A stretch of 64,000 bases of DNA from Cliona cf. orientalis (lineage: Eukaryota > Porifera > Demospongiae > Clionaida > Clionaidae). The notes under the pieces were generated by a model. It saw nothing but the letters and a program-made list of their open reading frames with translations, did no database searches and had not been told where the DNA came from. Made by a program: the position numbers and the translations under genes. Location: positions 8,072,854 through 8,136,853 of the forward strand of contig OZ005689.1 of NCBI GenBank assembly GCA_963930775.1, given 5' to 3'. Shown piece after piece: positions 35,500-47,747 of the stretch (positions within the stretch are counted from its first letter, which is position 1; each line of letters starts with the position of its first letter).

Positions 35500-36067
35500 G
35501 ATCTGCCGACTTTAACAAGACTACGACAATTGTATAATATGTGTATACAGCTGAACAATGATACAAGTAGTTTCTAATAATATGACATTGTGTAAGTAAC
35601 ATTTGGAAAGGCGTCACTAATGATATTATTTTGCTCAACTTTACCTAACAACCCTTATCATTGACAGTGTACACCGTTGTGAAAGAGTGGCCCTTTTCTG
35701 ACAGGCATTTTCTATGTGAAGCTTTTTAAGATTCCCGGATTTGGTCTAGCTATATGATAATATTATAGCTATTTAGCACTGTTTACCGTATAGTGATATT
35801 GCAGCAGGAATGTTCATGATATAATCATGACAGAAAATATTATTGTAATGATAGGCATGTTAACTGGTGTGTACAATGTTCCTAGTTGCCAATTATCACT
35901 GGCTAGTTGAGGCACAGAACAGCTGAATAATTATTGTGCTTCAAAATTCGGTACATGATAATGCATTCGTGAAGTTCATTCACTGTTAATGAATGCACAG
36001 GAGTGCAGAACCCTCACCGCTACATGCATGCATAATATATTATAGCATGGCTCACTGTGTATAATAC

Positions 36068-36165
36068 AATGCCAGGAGTATTGAACTACATACCCTGCAC
36101 CTAAACAGGGTTGTGCATGGTACTACTGAACTGCATACCCTGCACCTAAACAGGGTTCTGTGTTC
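36068..36165. repeat. Tandem duplication, ~47-bp unit
   Basis: A segment reading TGAACTACATACCCTGCACC and AAACAGGGTT is repeated once with few changes. Unit 3 only. It is not coding. Confidence 0.55.
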
Positions 36166-38645
36166 TCCTTAGAGTCAGCGATCAAAGAGTTGGGGAAGGC
36201 ACCTGGCTATGCCACTATATAAACTGAAAGCCTCGGTGATAAGCTTCAACTGAATTATGCACTTCAGAGCCACAGTGCTTGTTTACACTGTCACTGCATT
36301 GACAACTGACAGGCAAAGCACAGAATGGCAATCAGTCATGTAGTTGAGGTAGGTACCATGTAAACATAGACTGGCAAGTTGCAACAGCTGCACACTACTA
36401 TAATAAGTTCTATAGCTATATTATGGTTGAAGTCCTTGGACCATGGGGGATAGCAGAAAACACATTTCAGTAGTTTCCTCATACAGTTCAGGGATACAAT
36501 TGTGTGCAGTTATGTACATAATATACAATACCTATAAGTAATAAGATAAAATGGCCTTTACAGTCACTTACAGGAATCTACTTGTTGTCCAAGCTAGAGT
36601 TCCTCACAGTTGAGTGCATACATGACAACCAGGTCTGGGCCAAATATTCATGACTAACTTTTTGAATAATAGGCAGTTTCTTGAATAATGGGCTTTTCAA
36701 CTGCTCAAGGAAGCAGTGTGCATGCATACACAATGTGTGCTTAAAATAGAAAACTTCGTGTCATATGACATGAGTCAGTGATCAAATGGAGGAAGCACTT
36801 GAGCAAACAACTCGGACAACTAGTCGTCAATCATTTTTGGGAGTGCTAAAAGTTCCTTTAGCCAGGCCTAATGACAACTTAATTGTACGTCTACTGCCAG
36901 TGCCTGAGTGGAATCTGACACGCATGATATTGTATTCTTCTCTCCTCTTTCTGTCTAAACAATGTTAATAGCTATAATATTATTATTGGAACAAGAGACT
37001 GTTCGTCACTGTGTATTATTTTTAATCAATAATAATATTATTATTATGTCATGCCATCTGCTTTGATTTACACCACATCTCTGTCACGTACCTTCTCTCT
37101 CACTTGCACAAGGGCCGAGAAAAAATTAACTCTTTGTGTAAGGGCTACTCACAATGATTATAGTCCATTCTGAGTTGAGTCTTTTACTGTAATTATTTAG
37201 TTACTGTGGAAATTAAGTTGCACCTGCAGCGGATTATTGCTCTACTACACACACCTACGCTACATTATTACACTTTAGCATCATGCATATATTATAGTAA
37301 TAACAATAATGTTGAAAATTAATTATTATGCATGATAAGTGGCATGTAACATACAATGTGACAGTCATGTAATAAACACTACATTTTGATAATGTACGTA
37401 TAATAATAATTATTATACATCATCATAGCAAACATCAATATTTATTTTATAACATCAATATCAAGTGCAATAAACACAACATTTTTCTATCTAATCTATG
37501 TACTGTACTGACAAGTCTCAGCTAAATGGTCAGGGATTGAGGCTAATAACTGTGAGTGCCAAGTTGAACCAAGGAGCAAGCCATGTCTGTGTGCACATTG
37601 GGGTATTATAATAATTATTATTATCCTTCGATGTGCCTTAATTCCGTCCCGTGAGTGATTGTATTAGCTAAAATGGAAGAGGACAGTTTATAAATTTCTA
37701 TTAGGGCACTATCACTGGCTAGGTGCCGTATTTACTTCCATGCTGTGTTATATCACTCCTATAGGTAGCTATACGACACTGTCACAGGTAGTTTATAATA
37801 ATATTTACTGGGCTGCATGCATGCAATTTTCCAAAGGAATGGAAGATCGAACACAACTCACTCTAAAAGTTATTTTAATCTTTAATCTATTGAGAATGCA
37901 TTATTATAATTAACTTCCTGTTTCTTTGTTTCCTTATCTAAATTGTATTTATAATTTTGCGCCATCTATTGTTCAAAGCGCCTTGCGCAACCGGCCCTAT
38001 TGTTTCTATACTTGTATATGTGAGCAATCAAATGCATGCCATTATTATATCAATAAGAAGTAGTAACTATAAATACAGTGGAACCCTTCTATTCTGGACA
38101 CCATATTACATAATAATTATATCCTTCTGCTAACTATGTTTTGTATTATAGAATTATTATTATCTATAGCCAGAGTCATTATATCCATGCTGGAATATTG
38201 GCAGCAAATAGGAAGAAGCTATAAAGGATAATTTAATAGTGTGCTAATAAGTGCATTCAAGTTCCATTGTGACAAACCATACATGCACTATACTGAATAC
38301 TAATCTAATTACAAAGTTGTATGCATGCAGATGGCTACAGTGGATAGTGCTTATCTTGAACACATGCAGTCTGTCCAGGTTCCATCCCAAAATTTTATAT
38401 TTGCAAATATTTCAGCAAACTGCTGTATATAGCTACTCTGAAAAAGATGAGCTGTTTTCTGCCGATACAAGTTTTCGAATGTTTTCGGCCAACTGCTGTC
38501 AATTCCGAAAAAGATAGCTACAGCTGTTTATCTGTTGAATCACATTTTCAGCTGCCTGGTCAGGAATGGTAGATAAGTGTGTATGCAAAGCACTGGATGG
38601 CTCTCTAGTGTTGATACGTTTGTCTGCATGTGGTTCGCAATAATC

Positions 38646-39190
38646 CTCAGTAGCTGCATAGTAAACAATGGTGCATATGGTAAAAGGTCGTCAATATTAT
38701 ACTGCATATACCATCTATATTCGATGCCCTAATTGCAGATATGGAGTCCGAGACCAACTGCCAACCTTGTTGCTTCAATCAAAGACTCAGATGAACTTGC
38801 TAACACAGTATTAGTATGGCTTCCAAACATCAGATCGGTCAGGTTGTGGATAGTGTGCTATACTGGGTATATAGCAGAACGGAGGCTAGCTATATTTACA
38901 TACATGCATGCAGGATTACGTAAGCCAATAGGTTAGACCAGCCATACTTATCAGAGAAAGTAGTATACACATGGCAGCAGCATGTAATATACACATATAC
39001 AAAGTAAGTCATCCGTGAGATCCCCCCCCCCCCACCCAGAAAAAATTTCTGTATGCAACCCTGCAATGTCATGCTTTCAAGTTTGAATAATTATTTACAA
39101 GTTCCATTGAGACCCTGAATTTTCCAATTACCTCATAGATTACATCATAAATTACATACTATGTTTCATCATAGATAGCATCATAATTAG
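38646..39190 (+). repeat. Dispersed repeat R1 (unit 3 copy)
   Basis: Same order of landmarks as the unit 1 copy: GGTAAAAGGTCGTCAATA, GAGTCCGAGACCAACTGCC, GGATTACGTAAGCC, AGAGAAAGTAGTA. A C-tract (39022-39033) interrupts it. It shares more with unit 1 than with units 2 and 4. Confidence 0.65.
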
Positions 39191-40132
39191 GTGGCAATTT
39201 AGTGGCTTTCATGGACAAGCTACACCCGCAAATGGTAAAGCTCACCTATCCACGAAAATTTAATCCCTACAAATTTCCTGCCATGCAAGTATTTTAAAAT
39301 GTGTATGGTTGACAATATACTCACTAATTAGTGGTGATTAGAAGGAACTTTATTGATTAGTTATAATTAGCTGTTATATTTGTAGTATGAGAGAATGGTG
39401 TCATTGAACAGGCATTTTAAGATGAAATACATAGTAAAAATCTATGGGTTTTCCATGCATTTGAACATAATTAAAATATTTAATACGTGACCAGTGCTGA
39501 CAAAGCTGAGGGACCATTTTATTCGTATAGTATAGAATGACGGTTTAGGTAAAGCTGATTACACAACAGCGGCCATCAAAGTGACATAGCATGCTTAGTC
39601 TAGTGCACGTATGCACCAGGCATGCATGCACTGACATCTGCTCCTGAGTACTACAATGGCAGTTGGAGAATGTTAAAACAATAATATTATTATTGGTAGT
39701 GCTCGTAAACAACTCGCATGAGTACTATGTTCAGCAGTTACAATATTACACTCTTGATTATACGGTATTGTAGATCATGATTAGGAACATATACATGTAT
39801 ATACAGTGGCAAATTTTTGACAGATTCGATAACACGGTTTCGATCATCGGCTAACCTCAAAATTAAACAAAATGTAAGCACAATTGTATAGTGTATAAGC
39901 AAGTCCGTGAAAATTCAATGAAAAGAAATATATACAGAGCAGATGTACCACATACCTAGTAGTAGTAGTAGTACTTTATGCATGATGTAGTACTACAAGT
40001 GGTTTCTATTTGACAGCTGGTCACATAATAATTATGGAAGGCTATATATACATATACATGTATATAGCTGCACTTTGTTGCAGGATCAGATACGTATGGT
40101 AGGCTATATATGCTGCACTTTGTTACCCTGTG

Positions 40133-40670
40133 CATGCGCAAGGGGTAAAGTAATCGGTCGTGTCGTTGTCGTTGTTGTCGTGAGCACAAAAATCGCCATA
40201 TCTCGAGATGTATGGATCTAAGTGACTCGTAAGCACAACAAATCAATCGAATTCAGCAAAAACTGGCTCAGTATGCGTCAAATCGATAGATACAGTCCAT
40301 GGGCATCACAAATAGTGCCTTTTTGTTGGCTAACATAGCCACACCTATCGACAGTGCCTACTCAATGCATAATGCATGCCATTGTGTTTTCTGCTCATGC
40401 GCACAACTAAGTAGCCAAGAATAATACTATGACTGGTAAAGATCGTCGCGATTAAATAATGCTCGTAAAATCTATAGTCTATCCAAATCTGCTGACAGAG
40501 CTGAAATCTGTAGCCCTATGGAACTAGAACCAAATCATAATGTAACATTGCTATACTATTACAACAAGATTTTCTGAACTTCACAAAATCATAGGCATGC
40601 ACACAAAAGCAACTCTATAGATTGCACAATGTGCATGGTGGGGTATGTGCTCTACAAAGCTCTATATAGT
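40133..40670 (-). repeat. Dispersed repeat R2, inverted
   Basis: Starts ACCCTGTGCATGCGCA and GGGGTAAAGTAATCGG with a GTCGTTGTCGTTGTTGTCG run. It ends GGGGTATGTGCTCTACAAAG, the reverse complement of the left end of 2200-2607. It holds GGTAAAGATCGTCGCG near 40434. Confidence 0.65.
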
Positions 40671-42555
40671 TACAGGATTGAATTTCAGCAGAACAATGGG
40701 AGAAACCCTACCTGTATCTACACCGGATTCATAAATAGTGTCATGTGCATGAAGTCCATTAGTGACACGTGACATGCTATTGATGCACTACTCTGATTAC
40801 AAACTGGCTACAGTAGGTGGCAAATGGGTTTAATGTTTATCCACTTAAACTCAGCTAGTGTGTGCTGAATACAATCTGTGATGGTTGCTGTACCATGACC
40901 TATCTCTCTTAATATTATATGTTATAATTATTATACTTGTTACTATGAGGTCAGCTAGCTTCTCCATTTGGAATTGGTTGCAATGAGAAGTGCATTAAAA
41001 TTAATTAGGATTATGCTATTATAATAATATTATGCTATAATAATATGCTGGGAGAGTTCAAACCATACGTACCTTGTTTGTCTATCGGACATAACTTAAT
41101 TAGGGAGGTTTCCACCTACTAATTTTTATATTATCACTTCCTCTACTGTAGAGGAACTAATTAATGTAGGATGAGGAGTTGTACTACCTGAAATGCGTAT
41201 AATTGTATTATACCATATTTATGCTAATAAAACACTAGTGCAAACATTCTAGGACTTTCGTAATGTATGTTAATGTAGACTGTAACGACCTTCACCAGAA
41301 AATTGCATGAAAATTAAAATAGAAACTATTTCCAACACGGTAATTATGCGTACATACATGTAACTGAAAACAAACATAGTACATGGTGATAAATTCGTGC
41401 ACTTTATTAGCAACTGTATACACACATTTCAGAATCAGTATACCCTCTAATAGGATAGTCGTGACTCTTGTGTTAACTGTAGAGCTATAAAAAAAATAAC
41501 TATTAGAAAACAGGGAAACAAACCGTAACCCACAGGACAGTAGAAAAGCTAGCTATAGTGTCCTGAACACCATGGTGGTCAACTTTCAAGCTAGGTGTCC
41601 AATTATTATTTCATGGATAATCAACAAACTGTGAAATTAAACAAAATAAGTACAACCATACAGTGTATAATGGGTATGATCAAGCGAGTCCGTTAAAATT
41701 AAACAACAAAAACTTAAAAGAGTATGTGGCTTTCTGCATAGTTGGGACCATATAAACATTCCCTTTGCCTAGCAACCAAAGATGCTGCAGGCAAATTGCT
41801 GGCTACCAGAGGGTTGTGGGTGCATGATCATTCATACCAAATCAGTTTAAACCACGTTAACACACGGGCATGCAGTTAAGATATTCATAGCCCACTACTA
41901 TGCACATAATCCACTTCTAATCCACATCAGGATGTGGTTTACAACCTGGGTTAACTAATTGGTTGTGTTAGTTTTAATGGGGATTCTGACTGCTACTGTA
42001 AAGGCTGTATACAATTGGTGGACCACACCAGCACAGTATGTTTATATGCGTACATGTCTCTGCATGTTTGCAGGTAGCATGCATGCACAATTATACAGCA
42101 CATAATTATGTATTTATCATTATGCAATTGCTTATCATGTATCTGTATCTTAACAAATGTAAACAGAGAATAGATTTCTAGAATCAGAAACAAAAAGATA
42201 TTTGACAGTGATGTTTTCCAAATTACGGCCCTACCTTCTCAAAACAGCTTCACTACTAAGCCAAAGTGTTGTAATAACTTGGACATCTGAGAAAACATAC
42301 TATAAAGCTGGCTAGAGTATGTCATTACGTATCGTTGCTAACAACTATTATACAGGAGATCCTTACAGTTACCTGAACACAATAACAGCATGTTTTTATT
42401 GAGGGAGCAGATAACTTCCTATGTTACTACTACTACAATACTTGCAATAATTGAGTACCTGCGTGTATATAGGTAGTTACAGTATACAGTATACTATGGC
42501 CAAATGGCATTATCCATTGTAGTTCCCGGTATGGCACAAACGTGGACTATAGTGT

Positions 42556-42556
<1 letters not shown>

Positions 42557-42594
<38 letters not shown>
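42557..42594. repeat. 38-base C homopolymer
   Basis: An uninterrupted C run in duplicated unit 3. Other long runs are 45406-45428 (C), 21591-21606 (G), 63787-63803 (G) and 39022-39033 (C). Lengths are likely to vary between molecules and to be inexact in the assembly. Confidence 0.9.
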
Positions 42595-42596
<2 letters not shown>

Positions 42597-43727
42597 AATT
42601 TATAGAAAATTCATGAGATGGTTTTGGGGAACACTAGCAACTTATGCGCTTTGGCTCCCTGCCCAAAATTTTGGGCCAGGCAAATCCCTGTAGTCCATTC
42701 TCTATTAAAGGACCTGTAGAATTTGTACTTGCCAACTGCTATAATAGCTGCTAGACTAAGTATGCATGCAGATAGTTTGTACAATACTATTACTAAAATG
42801 GAAAACACCCTGATAATGGTATGACTGAATCCCATATTTTTTATTAAGCAGTAGATAACACTTTCCATACTCATTCCTGTTATGTCTCATGCCACTTCTA
42901 TATTGATCCAATTCTGATCATGGGCCCATACCTTATGCCACTGGTTCATGCAAGGGTAATCCTGCTGGATCTTAAGCTTAACTTGTGAGAGCACCTCCTG
43001 TCCATACAATCATGTTTCCGATAACAAAGGCTATCAAAGAGGAACTTGGTACATTTAGTAGACAATCTTACTCACAACATTGTCAAGGGACTGTACAACC
43101 TGGAATCAACTACAGACAATTGACATAGTGCACATGAAAGCATTGTTTAGACACAGTGGTCATTCTTATCAATTGACTTATCAGTTCAATCTACAAGGAG
43201 TAGGCTGGACAACATCAGATAATGGTTGCTGGATCCTCCCCCTTTAGCCTCCTCCTAGCTATAGGCGCTCTCTTCTTTCTTCCCTTTCATGTGTGTACCC
43301 AAAGCACACCAAAAAAGACAGGGTGTCCTTTTGCAGTGGGACTGAAACCTGCTATAATAGCTTCCTTGTAGAACTGTGTACACCAACTTGGATTAAAGTA
43401 TACATGTACATGTACACATTTCACAGGGAAAGATTAGGCACAGGGGACTCCTAGATCCTACAGCAAACACCTGTAAAGGTTGCGCAAGCTGTATCCCGTC
43501 TTGCATTAAATTTGTGTGTGTACCACAGATGTAGCATAATTATTATGACTCATTCACTCAGCCAGCTGGGACATTATCAAGAGTATATTATTGCCATTAG
43601 GCCACTCAGAATTAAAATTGATCTAACCCAAAGACTGTAAAATTTAAAGTGTCAATAGCTGAGTTGAGGCATATCAAATCATGGAGTTGGTAGACTCTGT
43701 AAGTAGGGATGGCCCGGATATGCCATA

Positions 43728-44157
43728 CCGTAGACTCTGGTTAATAAGCGCATGCGCCTATAGCGGTAAGCGGAATGACAGTATGCGCTTAATAAAGGAT
43801 ATGCGCTTATATGGCACATAACCACGCCCACAAACGTTTGGGCACGTGATGGATGCGAGGCCAGCTAGCACTAGCGCTCGCTCGATCGAGCACTTTAGCG
43901 TTTACAGTTGCCGCTCAAGATGACGAGTGCTGGCGATTTGTCGATCTTCTTGCATGATAACGTTATTCGTGGCCATCATTTCTCCAAAGATACCTGACTC
44001 CAAATACTTTCCAGCCGGTCAAGGTCAGGTTCATAGAACGCCACGCCTATTAAGCGCATGCGCTTAATAAACAATAGCTTATGACTAGAAGAGGGCATGC
44101 GCTTAATAAATAATGTGCGCTTAATAGCGAGGTGCGCTTAATAACCAGAGTTTACGG
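43728..44157. mobile_element. 430-bp MITE with CCGTAGACTCTGG ends
   Basis: Starts CCGTAGACTCTGGTTAATAA and ends TTAATAACCAGAGTTTACGG, flanked by TA. Several internal copies of GCGCTTAATAA give it extra self-complementarity. Same CCGTA/TA end type as 31275, 48927, 53193 and 57984, but otherwise unrelated sequence. Confidence 0.8.
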
Positions 44158-44462
44158 TATATATAATACATTACAAATACCCAAATATCTCAAAATAGGT
44201 AATTTTGTGAAATTTCTAAGTGTGAAAATCAGAATCTCCAGCAAATTGTGCATCTAACAAGACTAAGATTATTATAGTTATATGGCACAAACCTCTAGAC
44301 AGCTAAGGAGCTGAGTGCAGTGTTAAATTTAGATTGGCTTAGCATGGCAAGAATCAGCATGACTCAGGATATGGGCTGTGGCATACATGTACCTGTAGGT
44401 ATCCTGATACAGGCTAGGCCATGTGCCATACATGCTTGCTTGTACTAACATGACCACAAAAT

Positions 44463-44540
44463 GCTTGAATGCAACATTGAAGGGTCAGGCCCTGGCCTTC
44501 AATGTTGCATTCGCCTGACCCTTCAATGTTGCATTCAAGC
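44463..44540. repeat. Perfect 28-bp-arm hairpin
   Basis: GCTTGAATGCAACATTGAAG plus GGTCAGGC (44463-44490) is the exact reverse complement of 44513-44540. The 22-nt loop carries a third copy of CTTCAATGTTGCATTC. Size and pairing suit a small-RNA precursor, but it could be a foldback insertion. Confidence 0.8.
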
Positions 44541-45532
44541 AGGTGGTGCTCCCCTGCACATAACATGTAGCACAGGGTGAGTGCAAGTCAGCAAGGAGTA
44601 CTACAAGAGGTAAGTAGTGGATGAAGTAACACTGATTCAGCATAATCCCACAGGGAAGCCCTGGAACAAGAATCACCAAGGAATTATGCTTGGTTGCTGA
44701 GAAATGACCAGATGAGGAATGAGATCATAATAGTGGCTAGGACTGTACACTACATACACTTAGATCATAGTTGTGCAATCTGATTGGTCATAAATTAGCA
44801 GGTATCTATAATATTATGTGATATAGATAGTACCCCTACAAGTCTGATAGAACCCTACAAGGTTTTGAAAGAACCCCTACAACTTTGTATCCTGGGACTA
44901 TTACAGTGTTTTTAATTACTATTATGATCTAAAGGCTTGTTAGACACTGTTTAGTTGGTTTCCACTGATTTAGAATACCTCAGGGCTCCTTAGAACCCTG
45001 GCTGTGCTCAGGATTCTACATAGAGACCTTCAGTCTTCTAAATCATGTAGAAACCTCCTAAACAGTGTCTAACTAATATTTAGATAATGATAATAATTAT
45101 CAACAACACCTATATGCTATCCACTAGGCTAAATTGATCACAGTGGAAGCACTATGAGTCAGCCTATGTGGCTGCATGCAGCTACACAACTTGGAGAGTG
45201 AGTGAATTGAGTGACAGGTTAGGGGAGTGAACATGGGTATTATACATGGTTACATACATCACATGTACATACTTGTCCCATCCCCAGGCCACTCCTGCAT
45301 GGTCCCACATTACAATTGTAATATTCATATTAGGATACAAGAAATACTGATGGCTCTGGCTTTGCCCCCACAACTTGCAGCTTGTGGGGGCAAGTGCCCC
45401 CACTGCCCCCCCCCCCCCCCCCCCCCCCAGTATTAAGTAGATTCGGAAAAGCATTAGTGTGGGGGTATGCTCTTTCTTGACTTGGGTATACACTCCTTTA
45501 GTGCATGATGACACTAGCTAGCTAATTATCAG

Positions 45533-45635
45533 CAATTATCACTGCCAGTGCATGCACATTAAAGACCATGTTAGCTACATAAAGCAGCACTCAGATGCAT
45601 GGTCATTAATGTGCATGCACTGGCAGTGATAATTG
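45533..45635. repeat. 103-bp hairpin with 38-bp arms
   Basis: CAATTATCACTGCCAGTGCA through CCATG (45533-45570) pairs with 45598-45635 with one mismatch. The loop is about 27 nt. It does not resemble the dispersed hairpin families in the window. It is a candidate small-RNA precursor or recent foldback. Confidence 0.8.
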
Positions 45636-46830
45636 CGTCGAATCTACCACCAGACCATGACAAAGAGTAGACATCACCTCTCGCTTCGCTTGAGGCTCGG
45701 TGGCCTGCCGAGCAGGCCTATCGAAATGCGCGGCGCTTGCGCCGCTCGCTCGAGCTCGAGAATGCATCTCTATGGCCCCTAGGCCCTGGCAACCTTGTTT
45801 GTGCACACGGCACAACAATTCTGACCAATCATGAGTCTTCTGAACTTGTAGGAGAGCGCATCTTTTATGCCCTCCAGGCTAGGACACGGACTATATAAGA
45901 AAATTGTCGCTCTTGAAAAATATTTTTCGTTGTATATAGTATAACAAATAGTTGCACCATTTTTGTTAGCACCATCCAGTGCACCACAATTAAGTGCCCA
46001 TACAATACCCTCTCCTCTCTCGCCTACCCTATTATAGTCTTGCAGGCTCTCCTGGCCTAAGAAGGTGACGAGCGCTAGGCGATAGCATTATGGCCATATT
46101 TGGACACATGAGTGCACTGTGCATATGTACACATGTATATGTATCATATATACACACCACAAGCATGAATTCCAGCTGTTAAGCTACGTATGCTATTTGT
46201 GCCCATTGTTTGTCTTGTATCCAGCGTATACATGGTTTACTCCATAAACACACATTTTTTTAGAGAGAATAAAGAATAAATATTCTGCCAAGGCAATGGC
46301 CAAAAAAAAATATATGGACATACACCCACATGCATACACACATCATCCTCCATCCCATATAACTGGAAATTCATTCATGCATGCATATATGTACATGACT
46401 GATGTTAGTGCTAAATTCTTGGCGCTTTATCAGTCATATATACGTAACTAAATAATATATAATATGCTGTGCGTTGAGATGTCTAGACTGTAGATGAATA
46501 TATAGCATACATGACACAAGCAAGCAGTGAATATTATGTGTATAATAGCAACTCAGATGGACTGTGTAAGCCTACCCTAGCTAGGACGACTTATATACAC
46601 CCCTCTAATAGCGGGTAATAATCACCTTGCATCAAATAACATCATGCATATTAAAATTATCTTCTCTTATCGTGTGATGTACTGATTGTGGAGCAACAAT
46701 GGGATTGTATAGATCAAGTCAAGGCTACATCAATGGGACCATTACGTAGATAATGGTGTTCTATGGCCAGGAATTGATGAAATTAATGTGAATAGAGGTG
46801 AAAATATAATGGCTAGTATTAGCTGAAACT
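45636..46830. other. No gene recognised
   Basis: Contains GC-rich palindromic words near 45660-45780 (GCGGCGCTTGCGCCGC), then AT-rich DNA with CA/TA microsatellite-like stretches. No exon set or family member found. Confidence 0.4.
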
Positions 46831-46841
46831 CACCAGTAAGA

Positions 46842-46936
46842 ACCGCTGATCATGAAATTGAAAGATACTCCTAGTTGAAGTCCAAGGGTCACAACTACAT
46901 TAGGGACAGGTAGGTAGTCAGGAGCTTTCTACAAAC
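46842..46936 (-). other. Candidate exon conserved between units 3 and 4
   Basis: On the minus strand, TTTGTAG precedes a 95-nt stretch open in one frame (KAPDYLPVPNVVV, GVSFNFMISGSYW) and a good donor TTACTG/GTGAGT follows. The unit 4 counterpart (about 62874-62945) keeps both splice-like borders, but a 23-nt difference breaks the frame. I found no partner exons, so it may be chance. Confidence 0.25.
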
Positions 46937-47747
46937 ATATGTTGTTATCTCAAAAGGAACTTATCCATGCAACATAATAATTATATATTGCATGGATTAA
47001 TGTTATAGTTCAGTTGACCAATGTTTAACTTAACTGTGCATACATACACACACACACACACAAATAAGTTATCTGACAGCATAACTGTTTTTTACAGTAA
47101 CTGTGTGGTCACGTAGTGTACACTAGTTTGTCTCTCTCATCTCCCAATAACCTTAATATATGGTCATGCATATAATTGAGGTACCTAAAATTTTTGTATC
47201 AGCATAGCAATCATTTAATTTGCATGCCATACACATAATCCAGGGAGATTTCCTTACATGAGTAAATTAGATGGCTGCCTAGTAACACTGTGGTCAATGT
47301 CATGCAATAATCCTACAACTGCTAGTGTAGGGGATTGGGGGTACTAACTGGATTGGCCCTTTGGCATACTTAGGCACAAAATGTGCCTACTAGGCAAAGA
47401 TATCTTCTGGGCATGGACATAAATTAAAATTTGCATGGTTTTTCATCATTAATTTTTTAATCAGCCAAGAACATAATATTATCATGATCATGATAAAATA
47501 TACATGTACCAAGACAGTAGGGTAAAGACATCAACATTCCTTATAGATCCATCAGCGTAATTGTTTACATGAAACTTCAAGTTAATTCATAGCTTTATAT
47601 TCCGGTAACTATTAAATTCGCGCAATCGCAAATAATTATTTATTAGCTATAGGCCGGATCATGCACAATATATGATTACGATCATCATACATATTGATCA
47701 CATACTATAGTTCAGATTGATTAGTGCTGGACCATTAAACATCAGGC

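Larger units (their letters stand above)
34835..47200. repeat. Segmental duplication unit 3 (extended)
   Basis: Parallels unit 1 from GGGAGCCCTTGCG, through an orphan copy of the receptor C last exon (35468), to about 39.8 kb. It then parallels units 1 and 4 through 39.8-42.4 kb, with a local inversion at 40735-40985. At 46830-47110 it again matches unit 4 (62855-63130). Unrelated insertions lie between. Confidence 0.65.
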
